Origin: Bdellovibrionales bacterium
GTDB lineage: Bacteria > Bdellovibrionota > Bacteriovoracia > Bacteriovoracales > Bacteriovoracaceae
DNA length: 64,000 bases
Reading direction: 5' to 3'
Assembly: GCA_018646675.1 (NCBI GenBank)
Contig: JABGUH010000025.1
Span: 1-64,000, forward strand
In this document: positions 46,720-55,165 of the stretch, piece by piece
Layout of the letters: every line of letters begins with the position of its first letter
How positions within the stretch are numbered: position 1 is the first letter of the stretch
Made by a program: the position numbers and the translations under genes
The notes under the pieces: model-generated
Told to the model about the DNA's origin: nothing
Seen by the model: only the letters and a program-made list of their open reading frames with translations
The model's database searches: none

Positions 46720-47763
46720 ATGTCTGAATTTGGTCGAACGAATGATGAGAGCTACTTAGGACTCGATTTTGATACGCTGGAGAGCTATATTGCTAATGAG
46801 CAGCAGATGCATGCTCACTCCCGTGGACTCTTTTCTAATATTTTAAGGCGAGTTGGTCTGGCTTCCAAAATTATCTCTGCTAAGGTGCAACGAGCAGGTC
46901 TATTAGATGTGCTGGGTACCAAGGGAAGTGTTAACGTTCAAGGTGAGGAGCAGATGAAGTTGGATGACATTGCCAATGAGGTAATGAAGCGCACCTTCTT
47001 CTGGATGCCATCGATTGCAGGAATTGCTAGCGAAGAGGAGGATGATTTTGTTGCCTTCTCCAAGAAGGAGGGCCACACCGGCCATCGCTATACCGTCGTT
47101 TTTGATCCACTTGATGGATCATCCAACATTGATGCCAATGTTTCTGTGGGAACAATCTTTGCGGTCTATCGCTGTTTAGATCCTAGTGGAGAGTGTAGCT
47201 TAAATGATTTTTTACAGCCTGGAACAGCACTGGTTGCAGCTGGATATGTAATTTATGGTTCGAGTACTATGTTGGTCTTTACTACTGGCCACGGAGTACA
47301 CGGATTTACTCTTGACCCTGAGATTGGTGAGTTCGTCCTCTCTCATGAAAATCTTAAAATTCCTGACCGTTGTAAATGCTTCTCTGTTAACGCTGCTAAC
47401 CATAATAAGTGGGATGAGGGTACGAAGCGTTTTGTTGATTATGTTCGTCAAAGAGAGAGTGAGCGCTATCAAGAGACCACTTCGCGTTATATTGGATCAC
47501 TGGTAGCCGATTTTCATCGCAACATGCTCTATGGTGGTATTTTTCTCTATCCTAAGGATATAAGTAGCGGTAAGGGGAAGTTACGACTACTTTATGAGTG
47601 TGCTCCATTAGCGCTCCTGGCCGAGCAGGCTGGTGGTGCCGCTTCTAGTGGTGACCAGCGCGTTCTTGATATTGTTCCTACGGAACTGCATCAACGTATT
47701 CCATATATTGTTGGAAATAAGCGAGATGTAGAACTGTATGAGCGTATGTATAGAGAGCAGTAA
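46720..47763 (+). CDS. fbp: Fructose-1,6-bisphosphatase class I
   Basis: The metal and substrate motif VVFDPLDGSSNIDANVSVGT is diagnostic, and YIGSLVADFHRNMLYGGIFLYP with LRLLYECAPLALLAEQAGG completes the class I pattern. It hydrolyses fructose-1,6-bisphosphate in gluconeogenesis. ATG 46720 has AAGGAG six bases upstream; an earlier ATG at 46642 would add 26 residues of no family similarity. Confidence 0.95.
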   Translation: MSEFGRTNDESYLGLDFDTLESYIANEQQMHAHSRGLFSNILRRVGLASKIISAKVQRAGLLDVLGTKGSVNVQGEEQMKLDDIANEVMKRTFFWMPSIAGIASEEEDDFVAFSKKEGHTGHRYTVVFDPLDGSSNIDANVSVGTIFAVYRCLDPSGECSLNDFLQPGTALVAAGYVIYGSSTMLVFTTGHGVHGFTLDPEIGEFVLSHENLKIPDRCKCFSVNAANHNKWDEGTKRFVDYVRQRESERYQETTSRYIGSLVADFHRNMLYGGIFLYPKDISSGKGKLRLLYECAPLALLAEQAGGAASSGDQRVLDIVPTELHQRIPYIVGNKRDVELYERMYREQ

Positions 47764-47795
47764 TAACAGCTGATTTGAGCCATTTTGCTGCAAAT

Positions 47796-47847
47796 AGTGG
47801 TGGCAAGATGGAACTGGCTTCCCAAAGTGACATCAACTGCCACCACT
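47796..47847. other. Inverted repeat AGTGGTGGCA/TGCCACCACT
   Basis: A perfect 10-bp inverted repeat with a 32-base loop lies 33 bases after fbp. No T-run follows, so it is a weak terminator candidate. Its core GGTGGCA/TGCCACC is the same as in the hairpin at 16973. Confidence 0.4.
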
Positions 47848-48007
47848 TAAACCCGTGTAAACTCGTCAGATAGTTTTTGGCATCACTTTCGCAATAATAA
47901 ATAGTAGCGGATCGGGAGGGCCTAAGGATAGGCCATCGGAAGAGATGCCAGGAAGGCACACCCGGTTTCATCATGTTCACCAATCTCGCAGCCAAGTGGA
48001 GGTAAGA

Positions 48008-48502
48008 GTGAGTATCAATCAAAACTATTTCAAGCAGCTATTTCAAGGTATTTTAAATCAAAATCGGGATCACCTTTACGATCTTGAACTCTATCGGGGG
48101 ATGAAGGGAGATGAGATCGACCTGTTAACTCAGGAGCAGCAGCGTAGCTTGGCGCTTAAACTACGGGGTAGGGACAGTTTCTACCGCAAAAAAGTCCAGA
48201 CGGCACTTGATAAGATTAAAGCAGGTATTTTTGGTGAGTGCGAAGAGTGTGGAGAGATGATTAGCAGTGGCCGTCTTAAGGCAAGGCCGACAGCTTCCTA
48301 CTGTATTAGTTGCAAGGAGTACTTAGAGCGTCAGGAGGATCAAATCATCTATCAACAGAAATCTCATACTCATGGCAGAACGTTTAAGTCAGATAATCTG
48401 GTCAAGTTACCCATCAAGAATAATGAGATTAGCGGAGAGAAAATCTTAAAGTTTAACCGTAGCAGGCAGAATCTTGGTCTTCCTGGTGACGGAGCAGTAT
48501 AG
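48008..48502 (+). CDS. DksA/TraR-family zinc-finger protein
   Basis: GTG 48008 with GGAGG five bases upstream gives a 164-residue protein. A helical coiled-coil region (about 10-75) precedes a four-cysteine zinc finger (CEECGEMISSGRLKARPTAS then YCISCKE). The family binds the RNA polymerase secondary channel with or without ppGpp. A C-terminal basic tail of about 50 residues extends past the usual end. The coiled-coil tip lacks a clear DxxDxA motif, so it may not be the main DksA. Confidence 0.85.
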   Translation: MSINQNYFKQLFQGILNQNRDHLYDLELYRGMKGDEIDLLTQEQQRSLALKLRGRDSFYRKKVQTALDKIKAGIFGECEECGEMISSGRLKARPTASYCISCKEYLERQEDQIIYQQKSHTHGRTFKSDNLVKLPIKNNEISGEKILKFNRSRQNLGLPGDGAV

Positions 48503-48594
48503 GCTGCCAATTGACGGCCAGACAAATCCCTATTATCATTGAATAAGGATCGTAAAAGGATTTACGTCAGTCATTGTTAACAGGGAAGTTGCAA

Positions 48595-48663
48595 ATGAGA
48601 AGAAATTGGATTTTATTATTTGTTCTTATTATTATTACGATTGAGATCGGTCAAAACATCTAG
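48595..48663 (+). CDS. Candidate 22-residue hydrophobic peptide
   Basis: ATG 48595 follows GGGAAG by seven bases and encodes MRRNWILLFVLIIITIEIGQ plus two residues. It has a positive N-terminus and a single hydrophobic helix, typical of small membrane proteins. Its stop codon lies six bases before the next gene's ATG and supplies part of that gene's TAGGG ribosome binding site, so it may couple translation. Confidence 0.4.
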   Translation: MRRNWILLFVLIIITIEIGQNI

Positions 48664-48669
48664 GGCAAT

Positions 48670-49713
48670 ATGGCCAGCTCAAAAGATTCCAATATTTTTG
48701 TTATCTCGGATATTCATGGTTGTGATACTGAACTTAAGTTGCTGTTAAACAAGCTTCCACTTGAGCCCAATAAAAGCAAAATTATATTTCTGGGTGATTA
48801 TATCGATCGAGGAATTGAGTCCAAGCAGGTGATAGATACTATTATGGAGCTGCAGGGCATGTTTGATGTGGTAACTCTAATGGGTAATCATGAGGAGATG
48901 TTGATCAACTTCCTTCAGGACCCGTTATCCGAAGAGGCGGTCAGTTTTGTTTACAATGGTGGTGGATCGACACTTACTAGTTATGGTGATGATAAGGGTA
49001 AGTATTATGTTCCTAACAACCACATGGAATTTTTTAACAATTTGAAGGTTTTCCATCAAACAGATGATTATTTCTTTGTTCACGCTGGTGTACCGGATTT
49101 TCCGCTTGATAAGATTGATTCAAAGGAGGATCGTGCAGCTCTGCTGTGGAGTCGTCGCACATTTTTAGAGAGCAAATTTAAGTGGGATAAGATGATAATT
49201 CACGGGCACACTCCTCATCAGGATGTTGAGGTTACAAATCGGCGGGTCAATATTGATACCGGGTGTGTTTTTGGAGGAAAGCTAACGGCATTGGAGCTAC
49301 CTGCCTATCGCTTCTATAGTGTGAACAAACAGGATCGACCCCAGTTTATCTATCTGCGCGATCTTGACTCCCGTCGTGCAGCGATCCGTTTTGAGGGGGG
49401 GAATCTACTCTATGTCTATCGTGGTGATGAAGTACTACCACTAGAGGTAATTAACTTTAGTGAGACAGGTATGTTACTTACCGATTCGATTATTAAGTCA
49501 CCCAATAATCTATTTAAGGATCAAGAAGTAATTGGTGGGGAGATTGGTCACAAACATGGTGATATTGTGCAGTTTGAGGCCCGTGTTGTTCGCTTTGATG
49601 ATCGTGGAGACTATCCCAGCTATGGGGTCCAGTTTATCCGTAAGCCGAGAGATATTCTGTTTGAGCACTACTCTCGAATAATCCGCCCTGGAGATGATAG
49701 TGCGACAGTTTAG
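48670..49713 (+). CDS. PPP-type metallophosphatase fused to a PilZ domain
   Basis: Residues about 8-220 are a bacterial PPP phosphatase: ISDIHGCDTELKLLL, FLGDYIDRGIESKQV, LMGNHEEMLINF, VHAGVP and IIHGHTPHQD cover the metal and phosphate ligands. Residues about 235-345 form a PilZ-like domain, with RAAIR (RxxxR) and NFSETG (N-x-S-x-x-G), the two halves of the c-di-GMP site, and a YGVQF strand. This predicts a protein Ser/Thr or small-molecule phosphatase controlled by c-di-GMP. There is no signal peptide. Its start is six bases after a possible small peptide gene. Confidence 0.85.
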   Translation: MASSKDSNIFVISDIHGCDTELKLLLNKLPLEPNKSKIIFLGDYIDRGIESKQVIDTIMELQGMFDVVTLMGNHEEMLINFLQDPLSEEAVSFVYNGGGSTLTSYGDDKGKYYVPNNHMEFFNNLKVFHQTDDYFFVHAGVPDFPLDKIDSKEDRAALLWSRRTFLESKFKWDKMIIHGHTPHQDVEVTNRRVNIDTGCVFGGKLTALELPAYRFYSVNKQDRPQFIYLRDLDSRRAAIRFEGGNLLYVYRGDEVLPLEVINFSETGMLLTDSIIKSPNNLFKDQEVIGGEIGHKHGDIVQFEARVVRFDDRGDYPSYGVQFIRKPRDILFEHYSRIIRPGDDSATV

Positions 49714-49732
49714 GCCAGTGATTGATAGTGTA

Positions 49733-50647
49733 CTATTTGATTGTTAAATAGTCTGCAGCTTTGGCACTCTCATTTTTATTTCTAATGTCATCATAATTAC
49801 TATCAGATACCTCCTCGAAGCGTTTTAACAACGCCTCTTTTAGTATCTGCCGTCCCGTGGGGTTATGATGCATTTGTAGTAGTGCATTTTTTAGCTTCAG
49901 CTTTAGCTCTTGGTCCAGATTAGAATTTATTACAAGCGGGGGGATACCTGATGGCCCAATGCTCCTAATTACCCTGACATCACTTGCATAATTACTACCT
50001 TTTTCCAGCTCAAAATCCAAAACTAGGCTATCTACAAAGCTAAAGTCAGCAGATCGATTGGCAACAGCCTTAATGGAACTTTCATGTGATCCAGACCGGA
50101 CTGATTTTTTTATAAATCCCTTTTTGAGTCCATTTTTAATTAAAAAATTTCTCGGTAGATTATATCCGGAGTTGGAAATTTTATCGTTGAAAATAAAAAT
50201 CTTTCCTCTTAAATCTTCGACCTTATGGTATGAGGAGTCTCGGTGAACGATTAGATCAGAGTAATAGATAGGTTTATCCTGATAGCGTGGATTTTTCATG
50301 ATGGGTGCAACTAACAGTTGCACCTCCTTGCGGCCATCTTTTAGCAGAACATAGGGTAACCCACATATAAAGGCGGCATCGACAGCACCTGTTGCCAGTA
50401 ACTCATTTATTGTACGATAGTTAAAATCAATATCAAAGTCGATCTGATATCCCGTTTGGTCAGATAGGTAGGAGGATATTTTATTATAGATATAGTGCCC
50501 CTGCTCAGAAACAAATGCGGCAGATAGGGCAATTCTCAAAGGACGTCCCCGATATGTTTTTTTGACCTGTTTGATCTTTTGCGGTGATGATGAGTGCTCA
50601 CTGCAGCTGAAAACGGTAAGCAAAAGTGCAAGCAATAAATATTTCAT
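49733..50647 (-). CDS. PhnD-like substrate-binding lipoprotein
   Basis: ATG 50647 gives a signal peptide with lipobox VFSC. The mature protein has the PhnD/SsuA-like pattern (GAVDAAFICGLPYVLL, DLRGKIFIFND, SADFSFVDSLVLD) of phosphate, phosphonate or phosphite ABC-transporter binding proteins. No permease or ATPase follows. It is instead 16 bases downstream of a sensor histidine kinase, so it probably presents a ligand to that kinase rather than feeding transport. Confidence 0.82.
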   Translation of the reverse strand: MKYLLLALLLTVFSCSEHSSSPQKIKQVKKTYRGRPLRIALSAAFVSEQGHYIYNKISSYLSDQTGYQIDFDIDFNYRTINELLATGAVDAAFICGLPYVLLKDGRKEVQLLVAPIMKNPRYQDKPIYYSDLIVHRDSSYHKVEDLRGKIFIFNDKISNSGYNLPRNFLIKNGLKKGFIKKSVRSGSHESSIKAVANRSADFSFVDSLVLDFELEKGSNYASDVRVIRSIGPSGIPPLVINSNLDQELKLKLKNALLQMHHNPTGRQILKEALLKRFEEVSDSNYDDIRNKNESAKAADYLTIK

Positions 50648-50663
50648 AGGTATCTGCCTCGAC

Positions 50664-52661
50664 TTAGTTTTTATCTCGGTCAATGGGTAATCGAATAACA
50701 AAACAGGTGTTTTTAGATTCAATATCTAATATCAGTTGACCTTGGTGGTTATTCTCAATAATTTTTTTAGATATACTGAGCCCGATTCCAGTGCCCTGTC
50801 CTACGCACTTGGTGGTGAAAAATGGGGCAAATATCTTTTCTCTATTTTCGACTGGAATGGGAGCACCGCTATTTGATATCGCAATCTCTACTATATTATT
50901 ACTCTTGTTGATATCAATGGTTACCCATCGATCTTCAAACTCTCCTACTGCCTGATAGGCATTGTTGATAATATTGATTATCACCTGACCAATTTGTACT
51001 TTATTACAACTGACAATTAAGTTATCATTGCCATTATTATTAATTTTGAAGTTTATCCCTGCTAGTATAAATTTTTGATGGTAGGATTGAGACAAATCAT
51101 TAACTAACTCCTCTATATTGACGTTAGAGAAATCATCATTGGTTCCATCTCGACTGTAAATTCGTAGCCCCGCGATTATTTTCGCTATTCTTTGGGATAC
51201 ACTATGGATAAGTTGTGATTTTGAAATTATCGCCGTCTCTTTTTCGCTCCCTTTGGCCATCTTTTTAATCTGGTTTGATGCTAGGATTATCGATGATAGT
51301 GGATTGTTGATCTCATGAGCAATTCCACCTGCCATTTCACCAAGTGATGCCAGTCGAGCTGATGCTTCTGCGTTAGATCGCTCTTGGTCAATGATCTGCT
51401 GGGCACTCTTCTCCCACGCGAGTATTTCGACTAATGGGCGATAGATAAATAGATAGACCATTGGGGTAATAATACTAGTCAGAAAAAAAGCATCAAGTAT
51501 GATCTTAATATTGCTGTTTATATCAACAAAATAGCCAACTAATGTCGTGACAAATATTTCACTAGTGAAAATAGAGGAGATTATCACAATAAAAACAAGG
51601 GCAGGGGAGATGTTGGTCAAAGAGAGGAAGCGCTTTTTAGTATAACCTAATAGTGCAATCATAAAAATTATAAAAATACTACCGACTCCAAGTACTAAGC
51701 CAATGGCATCTATCTTTAAAGGGCTTAGTTCTGCCAAACTGTGTTTAGTAAATCGCGAGATGATTCGCCAATTATAGTGTGGCGCTACAATTGAGTTTTG
51801 GTAGTAGCGTTTTTTTAACTGTACATTATTTCTAAAAGGGTTGTGGGTTCGAAATTGATAGTAGTTATTATCCAGTTCTACCGCCCCATTTTTGGTGTTG
51901 ATAATTGTGCTCCAGAGACCAGGGTTAATCGTTGAAAGTTTAGTTTTGTCTCCCTTGGTAAACATGAAACTCCAGTCATGTTGGTTGCTACCACTTAACC
52001 AGTAAGAGGAGCTATTTAGAAGCCATAGCTCTGCGTGGGTGTCAATTCTCGCCTGATGTAGTAGTTTTAAAATTCGATCCCCAGAATGATTCAATATGAT
52101 AATACCTTCGAGGGTGTTTTTATTGTTATACACTGGCGCGGCAAAGCGGATAGTTGGAACATGGGGCACCTCTATCTTGCCGCTTTCTGTGCTTAGGTCA
52201 AAAGGGGAGACATATATTTGACCTCTCTTTAGTGAAATGGTATTTTTATAATAACTGCGATTACTATTGGAGTGAAGTTCTTCGCGGGAAGCTATTGTTG
52301 CCTCCCCGTTACTATAGTTAACTCGAATTTCTTCCATGCCCTGGATATTGATATATCGAATTTGATTATATACGCCATTATTGCTGGATATTGTCTGTAG
52401 TTGTTGGATGAAGGTTTTGCGATTGGCCTCATTCTTCAATACATCGAACTGTTCGGCGTGGAAAATTAATACATTAAGATCTGAAATAGCGGATACAAAA
52501 TCAGCGGTGATCTCATGTTGCAAAATATCTAGAGCGTTGCTGCTCTTTTGTATAACATTTTCTTGTTGATAGTTGAGCATTAGTGCATGGAATAGCATGG
52601 TTAAACCCAAACAGAAAATTGCATAGGGAAGTAGAACTATAAGATATTTTTTTACGTCCAT
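50664..52661 (-). CDS. Membrane sensor histidine kinase with extracytoplasmic Cache-like domain
   Basis: The N-terminal TM (about 7-28) is followed by a double Cache-like sensor to about 310, then several TM helices (about 315-410). The cytoplasmic part has an H-box (GGIAHEINNPLSSIIL) and an HATPase with NIINNAYQAVGE and GQGTGIGLSISKKII. It would autophosphorylate a histidine. No response regulator with an intact receiver lies next to it. It sits between a pseudo-receiver HD-GYP gene (8 bases) and the binding lipoprotein, as one operon. Confidence 0.92.
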   Translation of the reverse strand: MDVKKYLIVLLPYAIFCLGLTMLFHALMLNYQQENVIQKSSNALDILQHEITADFVSAISDLNVLIFHAEQFDVLKNEANRKTFIQQLQTISSNNGVYNQIRYINIQGMEEIRVNYSNGEATIASREELHSNSNRSYYKNTISLKRGQIYVSPFDLSTESGKIEVPHVPTIRFAAPVYNNKNTLEGIIILNHSGDRILKLLHQARIDTHAELWLLNSSSYWLSGSNQHDWSFMFTKGDKTKLSTINPGLWSTIINTKNGAVELDNNYYQFRTHNPFRNNVQLKKRYYQNSIVAPHYNWRIISRFTKHSLAELSPLKIDAIGLVLGVGSIFIIFMIALLGYTKKRFLSLTNISPALVFIVIISSIFTSEIFVTTLVGYFVDINSNIKIILDAFFLTSIITPMVYLFIYRPLVEILAWEKSAQQIIDQERSNAEASARLASLGEMAGGIAHEINNPLSSIILASNQIKKMAKGSEKETAIISKSQLIHSVSQRIAKIIAGLRIYSRDGTNDDFSNVNIEELVNDLSQSYHQKFILAGINFKINNNGNDNLIVSCNKVQIGQVIINIINNAYQAVGEFEDRWVTIDINKSNNIVEIAISNSGAPIPVENREKIFAPFFTTKCVGQGTGIGLSISKKIIENNHQGQLILDIESKNTCFVIRLPIDRDKN

Positions 52662-52669
52662 AATTCTTA

Positions 52670-54064
52670 CTAGCTGAATTCTGCTTTAAGTATCTTGCCC
52701 AGTGCTTTGCCCGGATCTTTAAAATTGCCTTCGGCATAGATACCCATTAATCTCTTTAGTATGGTTCGGATCTCATTTTTAGTTATTTTTTGTTGAAGCA
52801 GTTCAATCACAAGGTGGTTGGCAACAACAAACACACATGAAAGAGCGGTGATTTCAAAAGAGCTTAGCCCCTGAGGGAACCCTTTCTTACCGGGAAGTTC
52901 ATGATGCTCAGAAACGATGTAGTAGGCATCTTGAAAACCTGAGAAGTAGTCAGTCATTGCACCTGCTTTGCTAGGATGCTCTTTAAACTCCGTTTGATCT
53001 TCCTGGCTTAGCTGTTCAAATTCAGGATCATGCAAACTTAGTATTGTTAGCAACTTGGGATTTGTAATAGCAACATCATGTAAAATGGATGCCAGACCCA
53101 GCTTCTTTTTTGCCATGTCAGAGCTCCACTCAATATTTGCCAAGATGACCTGGCAGAGATAATTGCTTAAAATTGCTTGCTCGGACACATCATTGTCATT
53201 GATTGGAAATGTGCTTAGTATCTTCCACATGGACTCTTGCTTAAGTGCTGTTTCGGCGATACTTTCAAGCGTTGTCATCATTAACTTATTAATTAAATCA
53301 TTCACCCCAATATTTCGTAGTGCCTCATGCATTACGGTACAGGCTGTAATCTGCGCTTGGTAGTGATAGATGGTGTTGAGCCCTTTGCGCTCCATTACTC
53401 CCATCAGTTTTTTTCCTGTCTCCTCTAAAAATTGAACATACTTGGATTTTTCTAAATAGATATAACGAAAGTTTTTTTTGATGTGACGATAGACTAAACC
53501 ATGAGAATAGGCCTCGTCCTTATTGATTAGTTTGATATATTTAGTATCACTATATTCCAGGTAACCATTAGTGGGCAGTACTGTAAAGCGGTAGAGATTG
53601 CTCATGCGCATGGGGAGGAAGTCGACATTTTCTTTTTCAACAATGTCCTGTCCCATCATGGTATCTTCGGTCCAACCGAGGGCGGTTCGGACTGTACTTT
53701 TAAACTCCTCGTTGTCAGGAGGGAGCAGTAAAATTCCATTTAGCTCATTTCGTTTATATAGATCTTTGGGGGTGTTGCTCCGTATGCTTGCAGAGTCACC
53801 GATAAAGATCGTGGAGGTGTTATTACTGGCTTCGGCTAGCTGTTTAAATAGTTCTTCAACATTTGTGTTATCAAGAGAGGCGTGAATAACAATCAGTTTA
53901 CACTCTTTCCCGGCCTGCTCAAAATATTCAAGTGCATCTTGAGTGTTGGCCGAGGTATTTATCTCGACCTTGGGAAAGTGAGTTTCGAATAGAGAGCGCA
54001 GCTTCTCCCAGACCTCATTGTCACTACAGACCAAAATTGAATGGACAATCTCTTCGTCGCTCAA
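52670..54064 (-). CDS. Pseudo-receiver + HD-GYP-like protein
   Basis: Residues about 8-125 have receiver-like secondary structure, but the expected phospho-aspartate strand reads LIVIHASL, with His instead of Asp. The C-terminal domain (about 300-460) is HD-GYP-like: LASILHDVAI, KEHPSKAG and SEHHELPGKKGFPQG. The GYP motif is GFP. Activity against c-di-GMP is possible but uncertain. It is the first gene of the operon with the sensor kinase. A canonical HD-GYP gene is divergent from it 120 bases away. Confidence 0.78.
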   Translation of the reverse strand: MSDEEIVHSILVCSDNEVWEKLRSLFETHFPKVEINTSANTQDALEYFEQAGKECKLIVIHASLDNTNVEELFKQLAEASNNTSTIFIGDSASIRSNTPKDLYKRNELNGILLLPPDNEEFKSTVRTALGWTEDTMMGQDIVEKENVDFLPMRMSNLYRFTVLPTNGYLEYSDTKYIKLINKDEAYSHGLVYRHIKKNFRYIYLEKSKYVQFLEETGKKLMGVMERKGLNTIYHYQAQITACTVMHEALRNIGVNDLINKLMMTTLESIAETALKQESMWKILSTFPINDNDVSEQAILSNYLCQVILANIEWSSDMAKKKLGLASILHDVAITNPKLLTILSLHDPEFEQLSQEDQTEFKEHPSKAGAMTDYFSGFQDAYYIVSEHHELPGKKGFPQGLSSFEITALSCVFVVANHLVIELLQQKITKNEIRTILKRLMGIYAEGNFKDPGKALGKILKAEFS

Positions 54065-54184
54065 ATAGCCTCTCCACGTATATAATTTCCAATATCTACA
54101 ATCTTTTTCGGACTAAATAGTCGAAACTTGATACACTAATGGTGATTTCTTGGATCAAGGAAGAATATAAAGGAGCATGGGTCA

Positions 54185-55156
54185 ATGGGTGACGACCTTC
54201 GGCTAGTCGATATTCCAATTAGTCATATATTTCCTGATCGGGAGCTTCCCGGAGATATCTATCTTCACATTGCAGGGAAATTTATCAAGTATAAAAATCA
54301 AGGTGACACCATTCCTTTGCAGAAGTATGAGTTGTTTATTTTCAAGCGGGTAAAATCTCTATATATCAGTAGCGACATGCGTGAAAGTTTTGTCGACTAC
54401 TATCATAAGGCTCGTAGTGCCGCAGGGAGTGGTGCAGGTGAGCGAGCGGGTAAAAAAGCGTCTAATATTGTCCGGATTAGAGAAGAGGTTAAACTAGACC
54501 TTTTCGACTTTGTTACAAGAGATATTGAGGCTGGGGCAGATGATAAGGGTGAGTCTCTGATTCAGAAGACTAAAGAGACAGTTGCAGTTATTATGGAAGA
54601 TGTCGTGGTGCAGGACTTTATTGGGCAGCTCTGTAATTATGGGCAGGGAATGGTTGATCACTCAATGAATGTTGCGAATCTCTCCTCATTTTTGGCACTT
54701 AATATTGGTTATGGACAATTTAAATTGTTGGAGACTATCTTTTTGGGTGGGTTGCTACACGATTATGGCAAGACTAGGATTAAAGAGGAGTATTTACAGG
54801 ATCCTGATTCTGACCTTTTTAAGGATGCGATGATTCAGCATGCAGAGCTGGGACGCAACTCCTTGATATTAGATTCTGATTTTAGTGATGAAGTATTAAG
54901 AATTATTATGGAACATCATGAGCGCCATGATGGGAAGGGCTACCCCAAGGGGATTCGTGGAGGAAAAATCTTTGATTTGACCAAAATCGTCTCTTTTGCT
55001 AACTCATTTGATAATCTAGTTCTGTCTGGTACTGGCGCTTTGCCAGTACGTCAGCGTAAAGCTTTGGAGCTACTATCAAAAGATAGTGGGAAACGCTTTG
55101 ATCCAAAAATTCTAGATAAGTGTCTACGTACTATGGATAGTATTGTTGCAAAATAA
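54185..55156 (+). CDS. HD-GYP phosphodiesterase
   Basis: The C-terminal domain (about 145-320) is a canonical HD-GYP: LLHDYGKTRI, IQHAELGRNS and HHERHDGKGYPKG. It should hydrolyse c-di-GMP. The N-terminal 130 residues are a separate conserved-looking domain (IPISHIFPDRELPGDIYLHI) as in other HD-GYP proteins with an N-terminal DUF3391-like region. AAGGAG precedes the ATG by nine bases. Confidence 0.9.
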   Translation: MGDDLRLVDIPISHIFPDRELPGDIYLHIAGKFIKYKNQGDTIPLQKYELFIFKRVKSLYISSDMRESFVDYYHKARSAAGSGAGERAGKKASNIVRIREEVKLDLFDFVTRDIEAGADDKGESLIQKTKETVAVIMEDVVVQDFIGQLCNYGQGMVDHSMNVANLSSFLALNIGYGQFKLLETIFLGGLLHDYGKTRIKEEYLQDPDSDLFKDAMIQHAELGRNSLILDSDFSDEVLRIIMEHHERHDGKGYPKGIRGGKIFDLTKIVSFANSFDNLVLSGTGALPVRQRKALELLSKDSGKRFDPKILDKCLRTMDSIVAK

Positions 55157-55165
55157 TTTGGTTGA

